From NCBI GenBank assembly GCA_025331445.1, contig JAIWNE010000096.1:1-64000 (forward strand): DNA of 64,000 bases. Reading direction: 5' to 3'. Below are positions 1-11,588 of this stretch, one piece after another (within the stretch, counting starts at the first letter, position 1; each line of letters starts with the position of its first letter). Both the position numbers and the translations under genes were made by a program. Source of the stretch: Blakeslea trispora. Lineage: Eukaryota > Mucoromycota > Mucoromycetes > Mucorales > Choanephoraceae. The notes under the pieces are model-generated. The model saw only the letters and a program-made list of their open reading frames with translations. It searched no databases and had not been told where the DNA came from.

Positions 1-399
1 GATAAAGAGATAAGTTTTCTATCTACTGAATTTACAACGACTATTTATACAAAATGATATGAGATTGGTTTATTCGATTATTTAACCTGAGATTAGAAAT
101 GATTGTTGATGAGCAAGCTTTAAAGACTTGCTCTTGTTATAATAAGGGTTATTGTTATGATGTATGACTAGTTTGGAAATGATCTAAGGGATTGATTGGC
201 TCAATCCTGAAGTTGATCTCAGCTGTCATTTATATTTAGGATGTGCAATTTATCTGATTGATACTCAGTCTGAGTCTGAGTAGTTACATCTTGCATTTCA
301 GGGTGAATCCCTTAGTCTTTACTTAACTAGGTAATGATTCCAATTCAGATACATGAAGTTCTTTTTATAGAATACTTCTTTGTCTACAATGATCTTTTA
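1..399. other. No recognisable feature
   Basis: AT-rich non-coding DNA outside the giant palindrome. I see no reading frame with family motifs and no repeat end. Similarity to the reverse complement of the DNA beyond 16150 fades out around 370-420, so this is taken as flank. Confidence 0.4.
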
Positions 400-3040
400 A
401 TGAACATCTTTTATAAATCAATTATGGTGTAATCACCACATATCTCATTCTTTTTAAGTGAATAATTGAGTTCATTATTATCACAAAAACTTTTTTTTCT
501 TGGTTGAAGCGTATGATGCAAAGAGAAATATGAAACGAATCATCAACATTTACCTCATTTCTTTTTCTTGGTGATGGAAAATTCAGTGCTCTGATTGACC
601 ATTTTCTAAGAAAGTTCCAGGTCTTTTCTCTCTTTACCTATATTAAGATAGTTGACATATTTTAAAAGTAAATTGCCCCCCAAAATTCCGCGTTATTTAT
701 GGGGGTGACATTACTCTCTCTTTTTTTCATCTCTTCTGTTTTCTTTCTTTTTTTCTCGCCTTTTTTTCACTTTATTAATTACTACACCCTTTTTTTTCCT
801 AAATCTTGACGGTATTTTCTTTCTAGCTTGAGGTGATTTATTCTAGTCATTCAAGATAATCACCAACTTATCCGTTCTTTTATCTGTCTAGAAAGAGGTT
901 TATCTTTTAGATTTATTCACGATCAATTTGCTCAGCTCAAGTCTTTATCAAACAGTCACTCATCTTACCATCACAAAGCAGACAATTGCAGTTTTTTAAA
1001 CACGCCATAACTAAATCACTTGAAAAGGATCAATAATTACACCATTTTCGAAATTATCAGTAATGGAGATGATTACACTAACATGAGACTTCTTTTAATC
1101 GCGTTTAATATGAAGCAAAGGTAAGCAACTCGATGGTATTACATATGGCTTTATAATCTAACATTTAATGAAAATGGATAATGTATTAGCCACACTGTCA
1201 GATGATTGTTTTATGATGAGGCCCAATGGATTTTTGAAGCAGAGTAAGATATTGTTCCATTTCTTCATTTGATTACCTGACTCACATATAAACCATTGAA
1301 GATAGTATGGAGTTATTATCATCTCTGATTGAATCAACCTAAACATTGGGAATGCACCTTCAACTTGTAATAACAGCCTTTTATCACTTTAGTTTATTGA
1401 AGACAATGCTTTCACTCTCCAAATAACAGATTTTAGCCGACTTTACATCTGATTTACTAGAGATCAATCCTATCAATGACAAAATGGAACTAAGAGGTAA
1501 AGCTACTAGTAAAGTTAACAACTTAGTCAAAGGGAGATGGTGTCATTGTCAACATCTTTGTCGCTGAAAGAATCAACTCAAGTTACACATCAGCAGCACT
1601 TTGGATGATTAGAGGTTCTTTAGAGAGTTTTATGATTTTTGAGAGGTAAGCATCTACGAGGTGAATTACAGTATAGCTAGTTGGACCATTTTTTTTTGTC
1701 ATTTGGGAAATAAAAACGTATTATGATGGATCTATCTGAAAAGCGATTCTTGAATTATTGCTAGCATTGACCGAAAATGTTGATGATTGTTGATAATATA
1801 CTCATTTCAATAAACATGTACAACATCCAATTGTCTTGATAAAAGAAAGGGAATGAATCACTCATATAGAGTCTACAATTGATCCTTCTGTCCTTCTTTT
1901 ATGTCTTCTCAACTAGGCATTCAATATCACTATTAAGTCCAATATCAATTTCACAGCATTTAAAGTTGTTTATCTACACAGTTGATTTGCCTAGTCTCAA
2001 GTTTGGATTCCAATGTTTAAGACCAACAGTTCTTAAAAGAGATAATAAAACATTTCATCCTTATTAAGTAAGAGTCATTAGCAGAAGATAAAATAGCGAT
2101 TTGGTAGGAAATGTAGTTGTCTCTCTTTTTTTATTTTCTTTTTTCTTTTGACTATTTTTCAGTTTGCATAAATTCCTTTCTTTGTTTTCAGACTTTTCTT
2201 AAGGCTATCACTCCTAGTCTCACACCTACATCTGAATTTTCCATCTTGTCTATGCTTAAGTTATACCCATGAATGGCAACTTTAGTTAGTCCATCCTATA
2301 CAGTCTCAATTTATACAGAGATGATAGCAGTTTTTTATTTATTTAGCTGCTGGAATGTCTGTTATTCATTTTACCAAATATTGTTTGCCTTATAGATACC
2401 TACAGCAATAACGGGTCCTTCTCCATGTGCTCATGTTGCTTCAGTGATGGTGATGAGTGATCTCAAGATCGACATTCAGCCATGATCGCAACTTTTTTGT
2501 ACTACTATATTAAAAATTAAAAAAATAAGAACACTCATATCTTCCTTTATCCTTATTATTTGATTTCACAACCATTTTATATACTTCTTTAGCTTTCCAC
2601 ACCTTGTTGTGATTACACAAAAAAATTAAAAATTGGCCCCTTAACCTTTGGCTGTATAAGTTTAATGGCCTATGCTTCTTTTTCTTCTCTCTTAGCCTGC
2701 CACCTTTTCCTTATGATATATCTGAGTTAATCTCAAGAAATTACCTTCCTTTTACTTCTTCTTTACCTTTTAAATAAATTTCCATATATACTCTCTATTT
2801 TTTTGCACAGATTGTACCACCTCACTTGGCCTATCCCCCATTTACCATTTTTGTACATATTTTCTGGATAAAATCTGAAATCGAATCCCCCATTTGATTG
2901 TCTCTTCATTTTCACTGCTATTTTTTTCCCTTTTCAGCCAAATCTTTTTCTCACAGATTATTTTTCTTGGACTTTTTATTTATTTTAGGGCCTTTGACAT
3001 GTAAAAAAAACCGAGATCAACTCAACTCCTCGGATCAGCT

Positions 3041-3215
3041 TAGGAATCACAGTCGGTTCGGTTCCAACCAACTGCAGAACCGTCGGTTCCATAATCGTAA
3101 CCGAAACGACTCCACTTCCTTGATCTCATAACCGACTCGAAACCGAACCGACAAAACCGACAAAACCGTCGGTTCTGTGTAACTCGGTTCCAATCTCAAA
3201 ATGGAAGTGCTTGGT
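3041..3215. repeat. hAT left end with CGGTT subterminal repeats
   Basis: After the terminal TAGGAATCACAG, the next 170 bases hold many copies of CGGTT(C) and AACCG on both strands. In hAT elements such subterminal motifs are the usual transposase binding sites. A parallel arrangement with CGGGT/ACCCG is found in the second hAT relative at 20281-20450, in the same order, ending in both with GTGTAACTC. Confidence 0.8.
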
Positions 3216-3369
3216 TTTTTAATTCATTAAAGAAAAGTTGACAAACTCATGTAGTTTTAATTAAATTGAAGCGAGTTTTTTATTTAAATATATCAAATAG
3301 AAAATGTAGATATAGAGAAAAAAATATATAAGCGGTAAAATTAATAAAAAAAATTGTTAAAAAAAAAGG

Positions 3370-6183
3370 TTATGCATCTGCTTGTTGTTGTACTTCTTGG
3401 ATCCAATAACTTGATAGAACAAGCACTTTCACATTTTTGTCAGCAAGTTTAGCTCTTGCGCAAGTAGTAATTCTTTTTGCTCTCGAAAAAAGACGTTCAC
3501 ATGATGTTGATGTTGAAGGTACTGAAAGATATTTTTTTGCCATTAATGACAAAGTCGGATACTTTCCACCTTCTAATCTGGGTACCGAGTAGTTTTTCAT
3601 GTTTGCAAGATATTTTTCAATTCGATTTGACTGTTATTTAAATCAAAAAAATCTTCATCAACTTCTTCTTCATTTTCTTCAACCTCTTTAGCACTTGTTG
3701 TATACGTCATGCTGTCCAAAAACTGCACCACCTCTGCATCGCTCATGTAGTCACTGACAGACTCTTTTTCTTTGCCTTTAGAGACTTCTTTGACAGGCTT
3801 GTTCAAAAAAAGCTGATGAACGGGCCCTTCTTGAATATACTGGTCTAGTTCGTCTGCAGAAAGCGAGTTTGACAGAGAGGACTGTGCTATTTTTTTCATC
3901 ATGGACCCAAATAAAAAGCTGCCTTGTACTGCTACTGATTGCCGTGCCTCAGATTCGGTGGTAAGCGTACTGGTACTGTCAACTCCCTTAAACGTTCTTA
4001 ACCATTCTTGCTTCACCAAGTACTCGCACTGCTCCCCAAAGTCACCCCAGCCACCATCAATATGCCAAAGACCAAACTTGATTGAAGGATCCATAGCTGT
4101 TGCAATAGAGTACACGCTAGTATTGTCAGTAGCTGTGTAATACCGGATCAATTTCTTTCGAGCTTCATATGCTCCTGTCAAAATTCGCTGGGTACCAAGG
4201 TCAAAGTGCATCAGTTCATCAGAGTGTTCGATTTTATCCACTACATCTTCGACTTGACAAGCGCTTGAGGGATAGTGATCTACTAAGATGTTATCCAGAT
4301 GATCTTACAGAGCATTATAGATCATGACAGCTCGATTTACAGTGGGAAATCTAAGTGCAAATACTTCATATTTAGTAATTTGTTCATCTATTAGGAGTGA
4401 AGAATTTAATTTACCTTTATCCAGAGGCCCAGAGTGTAGCCTGTTCAAATGGATCCAACAGATGGTGGACTTTTTCAAGATACCGAATTTCGTCATCGTT
4501 GAGCTCAAAGTTGTGTAAGCCAGTGTTCAAAGGTGCTCTTGCACATGTTCGTTTGTAGGCAGCCTTCATCTTCAGACCAACACCAATCATTTGCTTGTTT
4601 GAGTTCCAGCGTGTGCGTACATCTACTACAAGTTTTTGATGTTTGATACCAACAGCATCGTAAGCTTCTTCATATAGTCGACTGAGATCATGAGATGCTC
4701 TAAGGAAAAAAAAATGTTAGCATATGAAACTGAAAGACATACTTGTTTACATACCTTATCTTGACAATGCCTCTTCTGAGCTTGAGGATGGGATTGAACT
4801 GATAGGCATCAGATATATCAGCTTCAATAGTCTCAGCAACATTGTAGATTGAAGAATCACTGGTAGGTGCTTGAACATTCAATCCTTTTGTAAGTAATTG
4901 TTGGCAGCTGAGGTTGATGACATGGCCGATACAGGAAATCCAATTTTCTTGCTTGTCAAAGCGCATGTTGGTTAGTTTGCTGATTTCGGTCATCATTTTA
5001 CCCATATTGGAGCCGTTGTCGGTGGTAATACAAAAAAGCTTGCTTTCGATCTTGAAGTCTCTCAACACTTGCATAAATACTTCAGCAAGATATTCACCTG
5101 ATAAAAAAAATGTTAGCAAATGCATCAAAGCGTTGACTTTAGATACTTACCGGTATATTTGCTTTTGAGTTCTTCAAATCCAATCACCACTTGCTTAGGC
5201 TCCCAATTGCAATCAATGAAATGAGCGATTATGCCGAGAAAATCAACATTGGTAGTCGAAGTCCAAACATCGCAAGTGAATGAGATGAATTCTTGTTGTG
5301 AAAGGTAAGTTGTCATTTTAACTTTCAGCTCGTCGTAGTACTGTTGTATATCTTTTTTTATGGTGTTTGCTACAACAAGTTGAACATCTCTTTCGCTTTG
5401 AGTTCGTCTGCATACATTCAACAGGTTTTGCAAATCAGCGCTTTCAACAAAGGAGTAAGGCAAAGAATGCTTGACAATCATTTGGACTACGGCTTTACGG
5501 ACATCATCGCGGGTGATAACATACTTGTTAGATCCCCTAGAGCCAGCTGTAACGTTGAGATACTTTTCAATCGAGTTAACATTAAGATTCTTGGCAGACA
5601 AAGGACGTCCAGCTTGCTCCCACATTTGCTTTGCTAAAAACGTGCGATTTCTTAAATATTTCCATACCATTCAACTATCTGATTTGTCTGCTTACCTTTG
5701 CTTTCATTCAAATTATGACTTTTCAACAAGTGCTTAGTCATGTTGCTAGTAGATGAATCAGGAGTGTAGTAAGAAGCATTGCAGCAATCGCTCGCTTTGA
5801 TGCTATCATTTCCATAATCAAAGTTGCAGAAGAAAAAGTTTTCTAAACGGAATGAGTACCCTGAATCGATCATCCAAACGACCTGCTTCAATTGCTTTGC
5901 ATTGACTATCTTAACACCAGGAATAGGACGAGAAAAGTTGGCAAGAGAAGGAGCAACAGGATTGTGTTTTCTTTTTTTGTTTCTACCGGAAGAGCTCCTT
6001 GATGAGACGATTGAAAGCTCCTGAGTTTCCTCCAAGAATGAGCCCAAAGAGGATACTTGAGACACATTGTTGTAAGAGTCAAAGTCAAAAGAAGAGGTAA
6101 GATATTCTTGCAAAGTGGAAGAAAGTACCAAGTCATCATTAGATGAAGAAGCGGCGCCAAAAGAGTTGTTGTTGTTAGGGTTC
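3370..6183 (-). pseudogene. hAT transposase, multi-exon, frameshifted
   Basis: The reading starts at the ATG at 6183 (MNPNNNN..). A low-complexity N-terminus is followed by a BED-like zinc-finger region near 5700 ending TKHLLKSH, though its cysteines are not in a clean CX2C. Next come a conserved helix region (5150-5640), the CDVWTS segment with the first catalytic Asp (about 5270), TTDNGSNM with the second (about 5020), and the hAT C-terminal dimerisation block with YLSVPSTSTSCERLFSRA (about 3500). Likely introns with GTAAG donors lie near 5650-5695, 5103-5150 and 4706-4757. The reading is broken around 4300-4450 and again near 3597, where the C-terminal block lies one base out of frame. The length and domain order fit a full hAT transposase, but this copy looks dead. 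A dimerisation-domain remnant of the same type occurs at 20729-20917. Confidence 0.88.
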
Positions 6184-6954
6184 ATCGAAAATAGAAGAAA
6201 AACTATGGTAAAAAAGAGACAAAGATATTGTAAAACCCGGATTGTATTGTCAGGTTTTTGTACTTTTTTACCATCCATCAAAAACTACCTTTTAGTCGCT
6301 TGTCTTGAACAAGGATGGTATTCTTGAGAGTTAAAGAAATAAATGGCATTAATGACTGAAAAGGAAATTTTCTTCCAAAATTTGCGGTTGGATTCTGAAA
6401 TTGGAAATTTAAGTCTCTTGTCTTGCTGAACAAAAAGAAAAGTAAATTTCTAAAATTGATGTATTTCCATGGAAAAGACATAATCACTTTGCTTATATAG
6501 AAATGAGAGTGCCTAAGTCCTAAAAAGAAAAAGCTTTTACTGAAATAACATATTATGAGTTGAATCTGGTTTTTTCTTATAAAATAAAAATACTTTTTAA
6601 TTAAGAGCTTTGTATCAAAATATATCGACTGATACTTCTCAAAGTTCATAAATTTAATTCTTTAAAATTGATGTCGTTCGACAATAATGCTTTTTGGTGC
6701 GTTGTTGTGAGCGAAATAAGTTGAAATAACATCATGTTGTAAGCATATTTATAAGTTTTGCTATCGATAGATCTTTCGTATTGAAAACCTTACATTAATT
6801 GACATGCAAAAAAATATATAACAGTGAAGGTTAATTTATTAAAAACATGGTAAGCATAAAAAATGTATATGTGCACAAATGTTTAGGTACAATAAGAAAA
6901 AGCGTTTATGTAAATAAGCCAAAATAGTGTATAACTACTCATTCAGTAGCACAA

Positions 6955-7098
6955 TATCAAAACCGAAGTTGCTTAACCGTCGGTTAACTGACGGTTAACC
7001 GAACCGAGAATCGAACCGACTATCAATTTTCGCAGAACCGACTTTTTTCAGTCGAGCCGGTTCAGAACCGAACCGTAACCGACAGATTGCGATTCCTA
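6955..7098. repeat. hAT right end with CGGTT subterminal repeats
   Basis: Repeated AACCG / CGGTT motifs (CCGTCGGTTAACTGACGG, GAACCGAACCG) run up to the terminal GACAGATTGCGATTCCTA. The last bases are the inverted counterpart of the left end. The second hAT relative ends with the same GACAGATTGCGATTCCTA at 21545-21562. Confidence 0.8.
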
Positions 7099-7256
7099 GA
7101 TCAGCTTCAAACTTGAAAACTAACCTTCCATTACCTCTATATCACATTCTAACAAAAAACCTTATCTTTTAACATTCATTCTCTATGTATAGCCAACCTC
7201 TAAAAGCAAAGTGAGTCTAAACTCACTTATTTTATTCTAGACTCAATTGCTGGGTT

Positions 7257-9435
7257 TCTTAAAACTCCTCTGCGCCGTGGTGCTTGATCAGAGTAAACTT
7301 GGTGATCTTGCCCCACAAAGACTTCAACAAGTGCTGCATATCGCTCGTAAAAATGGGAACAAGGATAGAGAGACTTTCATGTTACATTTCGAAGTTACGA
7401 TAGTTCTCCTTTAGAAGCAAAAATTTGATAAATATTTCAACAAATAGTAATGTTCGACCTTACTCTCATCTTGTACCAATGATCGATCTTATCAGTAACA
7501 GGGCCCATTTTTTCTTTGGAGATGCCAATACTATGCTTCATAGCAGCATGAGTGCCCTCAACACGGTTTGTTAATCTGTTGTTTAAATGAGAATGGGCAT
7601 TAGCATAGTAGCTGCCCCATTGCACTTCTGACTGTATCATAGTATTAGATAATAAAAATGATTTTTAGACTAGTCATAATAAAATCAAATGCCAAACTTA
7701 CAGTTGGAAATACTTAATGCATGTATTCCTGTTAACAAGAAGTCTGTCACGTTTGAGAAAATTGACGTATGACTTCTTGGCATCGTCATACTCCTCCTTG
7801 GTGTTAAATTCACGAGCAATATCAGATATCAAGCTTTTGGGCTCAGCTTCATAGTGTTCGCGTTCATGCACTATACAATAAAAAACAAGAACAGTTACTT
7901 GATTTTGGCTCTCAGCAATATCTAAAATATTTTTACCTTCAAATTTAGGATCGATTTTTTTTAGAAATCCCTCTCTAAAATGTCTCTCAATGTGTATATA
8001 ACACAATAAGTGAGCCGATTCAAGAAATACATTCTGGAGAGCTCCCTTCAGAGCAGCATCGTTATCAGTCGTGAAGACATTTGGAAGCCCGAGCTGCTCA
8101 GGACTCAAGTTTCTTGGCTAGATCACCTCTTTCAACTGTTTCAAGACTTACTTGTAGACAGATTTTGTCTCTCTTTCCATCCAGACGCTTGCAACGGGAA
8201 CTGTAGCCAATTGATTTGGTCTTTCTCTGCTCAAAACGGTACCAGCAACCACAAGATTGAGTAAGGCATACAAATGGCAGTTGCTCTTCAGTTTGCATCT
8301 ACTACGATTGATTCAGGATATCTACCGAGCTCCTGAAATGCATGATCGCTGATAAAGAATACAGCATTTACACGGCCTTCTTGGTTCTTGGTGAAGCGCA
8401 CGTGGTATTGCTTGCGCTGCAGATTGGTAATGAACGAAGTCATATCAGAGTCAGCGCGATGCATTTGTTGCATGCTCTTCATGTATCGCTTATTTACATA
8501 GTTTATGCTTTTCAGTTCCATAAACTGTTCATAGATTGCTCAATCAATTACTGTCACAATTCGAATAAAATATTGAAAGCATACCTCAACAACCTTCGCT
8601 GGCGTATTGTACTGTAGGGAAGCAACAGCTTCTTCAAAAACCTCAGCATTTAGCTATCGGTTAACCTTATAGGTTCTAGAATCATTGGCGAAATGATAGT
8701 TCTAATTACCATCTACTCTTTGCACAGTTATCATCTTCCTTGTTGGGCACAAACGAGCTTCAATCACACATGGACAGCCCTTTTTGGTGCTTTCTTTTTT
8801 CTTGCCCCTCCTAAGATCGATTTCATCTTTATTCAAAGACAAATCAACAATCTTACGAGATTTTTTGAACTGCTTACCATGTCTACAGACCAAAGTAGTA
8901 ACTTGGCGCTTTTGATCCGATTTGTCGGTTATAATAGGCCAATTATGCCTTTTGCCCCGTTCTTGAGCATGAATTCTAAGCTCGCTAATATCAGAAAATT
9001 CGCTACCGATAGAAAAAACTTCTTCTATTCCCTTTTCTATAGCAGCAACTTTTCTTAAATTATCATCAACGCTTTGAAAAAGAGATTCTTCATCGAGCTC
9101 GTCCCCTTCATCAGAACTTTCCTTCTCCTTGTGTTCAAGAATCTTGCTCATGGTCAACTCAAGTACATCATTTGCTGAACACGATGTAAATCAATACACT
9201 TAAAATTGGAAATTACATCTAGAAATTCCCCACACAATAGCTTGTACTTCAACAGAAGTGCTCTCAGTGTGAACTTCAGAATCTGATGAGTCGATAGTGA
9301 TAACTCCGTTTGACATCTCGAGGCTGAACTCATTTCAATTTTAACTTTCTCAATGTCGTATGACTCAATATTAATATCGCTGATATCGTCACTAGACTCT
9401 ACAACATCAATTAAAAACAAATTTTCTTGACTCAT
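7257..9435 (-). pseudogene. MULE (Mutator-like / FAR1-type) transposase
   Basis: The minus-strand gene is in pieces from the ATG at 9435 to a stop near 7257. From the N-terminus there is an acidic stretch. A FAR1/WRKY-GCM1-like zinc-binding region follows (about 8700-8900, with CRHGKQ and KKGCPCVIEA). Then comes a GTATG..CAG intron at about 8522-8583. The MULE DDE core has VVDAN (first Asp, about 8290), TTDNDAALKGAL (second Asp, about 8060) and NRVEGTHAAMK (Glu, about 7560). In-frame stops near 8680 and 8640 and frame changes near 8290, 8100 and 7690 mark it as a decayed copy. It is the only coding sequence inside the giant palindrome that is not part of a later insertion, so it is the natural candidate for the mobilising gene of that structure. 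Confidence 0.85.
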
Positions 9436-10959
9436 TTTGTGAATGGTTAAAGTAAATTAAAAGGGATCACACGGGGTCCATGAACACCGCCCAAAACTTT
9501 AACTGGGTTTATAGCGGTAATTTAGACAATTTTAGCAATATATAAATTTTTGAAAAGGGGTCAATAGCGGACGAGTAAATCTAGTCGCTGCAGAAAAAAA
9601 ATTATGAACTTCACGATAGAACAGGGCGTTTCGTGTGCGAAGTTGATATGCAAACTCACGCGACAAGTTTGGCATTTAATTGATAGTGTTAAAAACAGAC
9701 CTAACTCTACGTGATATTTATAGTTGTTTAAGCGGACAAAAATTATAAGTTTCAGGCTGTTTCTGTGTTTGATTGATATTTTTAAGCAGGGGAATTTTAT
9801 GAGTTATAAGCCTTGATATATGACAATCCATTGGTTTTATTTGCTCTTTTGATTGAAGTATGCTTCATGTCATTGGCTTAAAGAGACCTTCTGTATTTCT
9901 TTCGGTTTTTAGACTGTCTAGCTCCCATAGGCTCTCTCATGTTACATTTTTACACAAACACTTTAAACATACTCCTTTGCTACTTGACCTTAGTTTAAAG
10001 ATGTAAGCTTTATTTGATACTCATTGCTTTTCTTTATCGGCTGATATGCCTTTCATTATTACTCATTTACCACTCGGTTAAAATGTAATACGGAAAACGC
10101 CATTTAAATTCATTTATATTATTGGTTAAATTAATAAAAAAATTGCTTATACGATCGATCCATTGGATCTTTATTCGTACATCATTGGCTAACCTAATGC
10201 TTTATATAATCTGTCCCCCATACCCTTCTTTACCTCTTTACCCAGCCATAGCTGTGGTAGTCTTTACATACTACACTTACCTTTGAATACATCGTTTTGA
10301 TCGTATTTTTCTTGCCATTCATTCAGAATAGAGTAGAATCCATCTAGATCTTTTCTTGTAACCAGTAAATAGTAGATAGAAAGCAAAAATAAGCTATCAA
10401 AATAAAGAAATAGTCATTAGAAACAATTGAAAAAATGAGCAATAAATAAATCATTTACCTTTTAGTAACGATGGTCACTAGCCTTCCCAATAGAGATAGA
10501 GAATAGAGCATCTATTAGATAAATCCAAGTTAACATCAGCAAAGAAATAAACATTTGTATATTTTTTTTTTAACTTACAGTATTAAAGATAATAGACCTC
10601 TTTAGCCCTTCAGACACATCCTTAGGATAGAGTAAGTAAACATTAACTACTACGAAAAACATTTTCAGATTTGATTCGAAAAATAGATAATTGATCACTT
10701 ACCCCTTCTTACTAAACATAACACTAACTAAAACCAGTTACTTGTCTTGCAATACTATACATTGATTCATATTAATAAACATCTTTCTTTTTTTTTAATA
10801 AGGAGATACCTACCATGAACCACTCGGAAGAGTTTTAAGAAGACAAAAAGAAACAAAAGAAAGAGGAAAATAAATTTTAAAAATTTTAATTGGTTTTTAG
10901 CTATCTATATTTTATCCTGATCTATTCGGCGCTCAAGCCAAGTTTCATTTAAATTCCAA
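9436..10959. other. Non-coding spacer between MULE gene and right palindrome arm
   Basis: No supported coding sequence. It begins with a more GC-rich patch (9460-9650, with CACACGGGGTCCATGAACACC) that would be the 5' region of the MULE gene, then turns AT-rich. I cannot match it to any other part of the window. Confidence 0.5.
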
Positions 10960-11588
10960 ACACCACGGCGTATAGGAGTTTTAAAATATTGAAGTGAGCT
11001 TTTTTGAATAGAGGTCAATATTCAGCTTTTATAAATATGATTCTTTTGGGTTTCAAAATGACTAAAGTAATGGATTTTTTTATTGAAATGTAATGTAGAA
11101 ACTTAAGGGAGATTAGTTTTTTAATTTGAAGCTGATCTGTGGAGATGACTTGATTTCGGTTTTTTTACATGTCAAACACAGTAAAAATAATTTAAAGACT
11201 AAGAAAAATAAGCTGTGAGAAAGGGATGGACGAAAAGAAAAGAAAAGAAAAGCACTGAGCTAACAATGAGGGGGGATCGATTTCCAAAAATACATTTAAA
11301 AAAGAGTAATGGGGGGACAGAGTAAGTGAGGTGAAACAGTTTGGGTAAAAAGTAAAGATGTATGCAAATTTGATTTAATGGCAAAGAAGAGGTATTTGGA
11401 AGGTAATTCTAAAGTAAACTCAAATATATCATGAAAAATTGGTTACAAGCCGAAAGAGAAGAAGAAGAAGCATAAGTTATTAAATTTATAAAGCCAAAGG
11501 CTAAAGAGCCAATTCTTAATTTTTTTGTGTAATCGTAACAAGGTGTGGAAAGTTAAAGAAGTGTAAAAAATGGTCATGGAATAACATA

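Larger units (their letters stand above)
3041..7098 (-). mobile_element. hAT DNA transposon, about 4.06 kb, with 8-bp target duplication
   Basis: The element starts TAGGAATC at 3041 and ends GATTCCTA at 7098, forming inverted ends. The 8-bp sequence GATCAGCT is present immediately outside both ends (3033-3040 and 7099-7106), which is the target-duplication length expected of hAT elements. Both ends carry dense subterminal repeats of CGGTT / AACCG. The interior carries a minus-strand transposase with hAT features. It interrupts only the left arm of the giant palindrome, since the matching right-arm sequence near 11130 is continuous, so it arrived after the palindrome formed. Confidence 0.93.
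400..7290. repeat. Left arm of giant inverted repeat
   Basis: Read in reverse complement, this arm matches 10960-16150 over about 2.8 kb after removal of the nested hAT at 3041-7098. Anchors seen by eye: 665-710 (CCCCCAAAATTC then GGGGGTGACATTACTCTC) against 15858-15900; 2400-2480 against 14030-14110; 2590-2640 against 11490-11560; 7099-7130 plus 3000-3040 against 11120-11190; and CCGTGGTG at 7275-7282 against CACCACGG near 10965. Identity looks like roughly 75-85 percent by eye. The outer boundary is fuzzy. The inner boundary falls at the stop codon of the central MULE transposase gene. Confidence 0.8.

Noticed and set aside
2898..3131. Plus-strand frame of 77 codons at the hAT left end
   Set aside because: It is composed of T-rich flank and the subterminal CGGTT repeats; no domain, and it crosses the element boundary.
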